Assembly: GCA_022709775.1 (NCBI GenBank)
Contig: JAKLIE010000138.1
Coordinates: 1 to 5,975 of the forward strand
Origin: Pseudomonadota bacterium
GTDB taxonomy: Bacteria; Pseudomonadota; Gammaproteobacteria; Burkholderiales; Casimicrobiaceae
Reading direction: 5' to 3'
DNA length: 5,975 nt
Part shown: positions 5,238-5,975 of the stretch, in pieces
How the letters are laid out: the number at the start of each line of letters is the position of its first letter
Numbering within the stretch: the first letter of the stretch is position 1
Notes under the pieces: generated by a model
The model's input: only the letters and a program-made list of their open reading frames with translations
Told to the model about the DNA's origin: nothing
Database searches by the model: none
Position numbers and translations under genes: made by a program

Positions 5238-5975
5238 GCTGGGATCCGCAGCAGTACCTCGAGTTCGAGGACCACCGGTTGCGGCCGGCGATCGACCTGC
5301 TCGCGCGCGTGGCCGCGGACGGCCCGCGCGCCGTCGTCGACCTGGGGTGCGGCGCCGGCAACGTGACGCGACTGCTCGCCCGCCGCTGGCCGGGCGCGTC
5401 CGTCGTGGGCGTCGACAACTCGCAGCCGATGCTCTCGAAGGCGCGTGCCCTGGCGAGCGACCTCGCGAACGTACGGTTCGAGGCGTGCGACCTCGCGGCG
5501 TGGTCGCCGGACGGCGCGATCGACGTCGTCTACAGCAACGCGGCGCTGCACTGGCTTCCCGATCACGCGTCGCTGTTCCCGCGTCTCGCGCGCGCCGTCG
5601 CGGACGGAGGCGTGCTTGCCGTGCAGATGCCGCGCAACTTCGATGAGCCGTCGCACGTCGCGGTCGCGGAGGTCGCCACGACCGGGCGCTGGCGCGCACG
5701 GCTCGCGTCGCTGGTGCGCCCCGCGCCGGTGGCCGGGCCGGAGGCGTACCTGCGCTGGCTCGCGCCGCACTGCGCGGCGGTGGACATCTGGGAGACGAGC
5801 TACCTGCAACGTCTCGCGCCTCGCGACGACGGCGAGCATCCCGTCGTTGCGTTCGTGTCGGGGACCTGGCTGCTGCCGTTCTTCGAGCGTCTCGGGGACG
5901 ACGGGGAGGCGCGGCGGGATTTCCTCGGCGACTACCGCGAGCGCATTGCCCGCGCGTATCCGCGTGAAGCCGACG
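5234..5975 (+). CDS. tam: Trans-aconitate 2-methyltransferase-like SAM-dependent methyltransferase, 3'-partial
   Basis: Tam transfers a methyl group from S-adenosylmethionine to a carboxylate of trans-aconitate. This neutralises a spontaneous isomer of cis-aconitate that inhibits aconitase. The visible 247 residues resemble E. coli Tam (about 250) from end to end by memory. Shared features are the N-terminal SWDP...Y..F block and RPAIDLLARV (17-26), SAM motif I VVDLGCGAGN (34-43), the motif II acidic region VVGVDNS (about 56-62), SNAALHWLPDH (about 97-107), and the post-motif stretch with AVQMP-x-N and EPSH. The Tam-like VDIWETSY lies near 176-183. The frame is open to the window edge, and probably only 10-25 C-terminal residues are missing. 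The GTG start gives the expected MSWDP N-terminus and overlaps the previous stop by four bases, so it is translationally coupled to the AbrB-family gene. The protein is cytosolic, with no signal peptide. Exact substrate specificity is inferred from family resemblance and operon context. Confidence 0.88.
   Translation, partial: MSWDPQQYLEFEDHRLRPAIDLLARVAADGPRAVVDLGCGAGNVTRLLARRWPGASVVGVDNSQPMLSKARALASDLANVRFEACDLAAWSPDGAIDVVYSNAALHWLPDHASLFPRLARAVADGGVLAVQMPRNFDEPSHVAVAEVATTGRWRARLASLVRPAPVAGPEAYLRWLAPHCAAVDIWETSYLQRLAPRDDGEHPVVAFVSGTWLLPFFERLGDDGEARRDFLGDYRERIARAYPREAD

Noticed and set aside
3891..5699. 602-residue minus-strand frame opposite tctA, the AbrB-family gene and tam
   Set aside because: It is antisense to three well-supported genes and has an Arg-rich translation without domains.

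Overview
The window is GC-rich (by eye near 70%) with strongly G/C-ending codons. All genes lie on the + strand. The mnmE C-terminus, the tripartite tricarboxylate transporter (TTT) genes with a TctC/Bug-type binding protein, and the AbrB-duplication protein fit a high-GC proteobacterium. A betaproteobacterium (Burkholderiales-like) is most likely, but this is inference from gene content and style, not a phylogenetic placement.

Layout: (1) 1-686 is the 3' half of mnmE, a tRNA-modification GTPase, cut by the window start just after its P-loop. (2) 687-1173 is a 487-base non-coding stretch. It holds a nested inverted repeat just after mnmE, four direct copies of CGGGAAC, two small perfect hairpins (one with a GNRA-type tetraloop), three C-tracts and a possible 25-codon upstream reading frame. 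No convincing sigma70 promoter or U-tailed terminator was found. (3) 1174-4179 is tctC-tctB-tctA: periplasmic binding protein, small membrane subunit and large membrane subunit of a TTT-family carboxylate importer. (4) 4194-5237 (or from 4176) is a membrane protein of the AbrB-duplication family with a clear internal repeat. (5) 5234 to the window end is a SAM-dependent methyltransferase closely resembling trans-aconitate 2-methyltransferase (Tam). It starts at GTG and is missing only its last residues.

The five genes from tctC to tam are packed tightly: gaps of 2 and 13 bases, then a 14-base gap or 4-base overlap, then a 4-base overlap. They probably form one transcription unit. TctC would capture a carboxylate in the periplasm and hand it to TctA/TctB. 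The AbrB-like protein is a second polytopic membrane protein of unproven function. Tam would methyl-esterify trans-aconitate, a toxic isomer of a TCA-cycle tricarboxylate. The coupling of a tricarboxylate-type importer to a trans-aconitate methyltransferase is the most interesting biological hint here, but each family is already known. I see no clearly unprecedented system.
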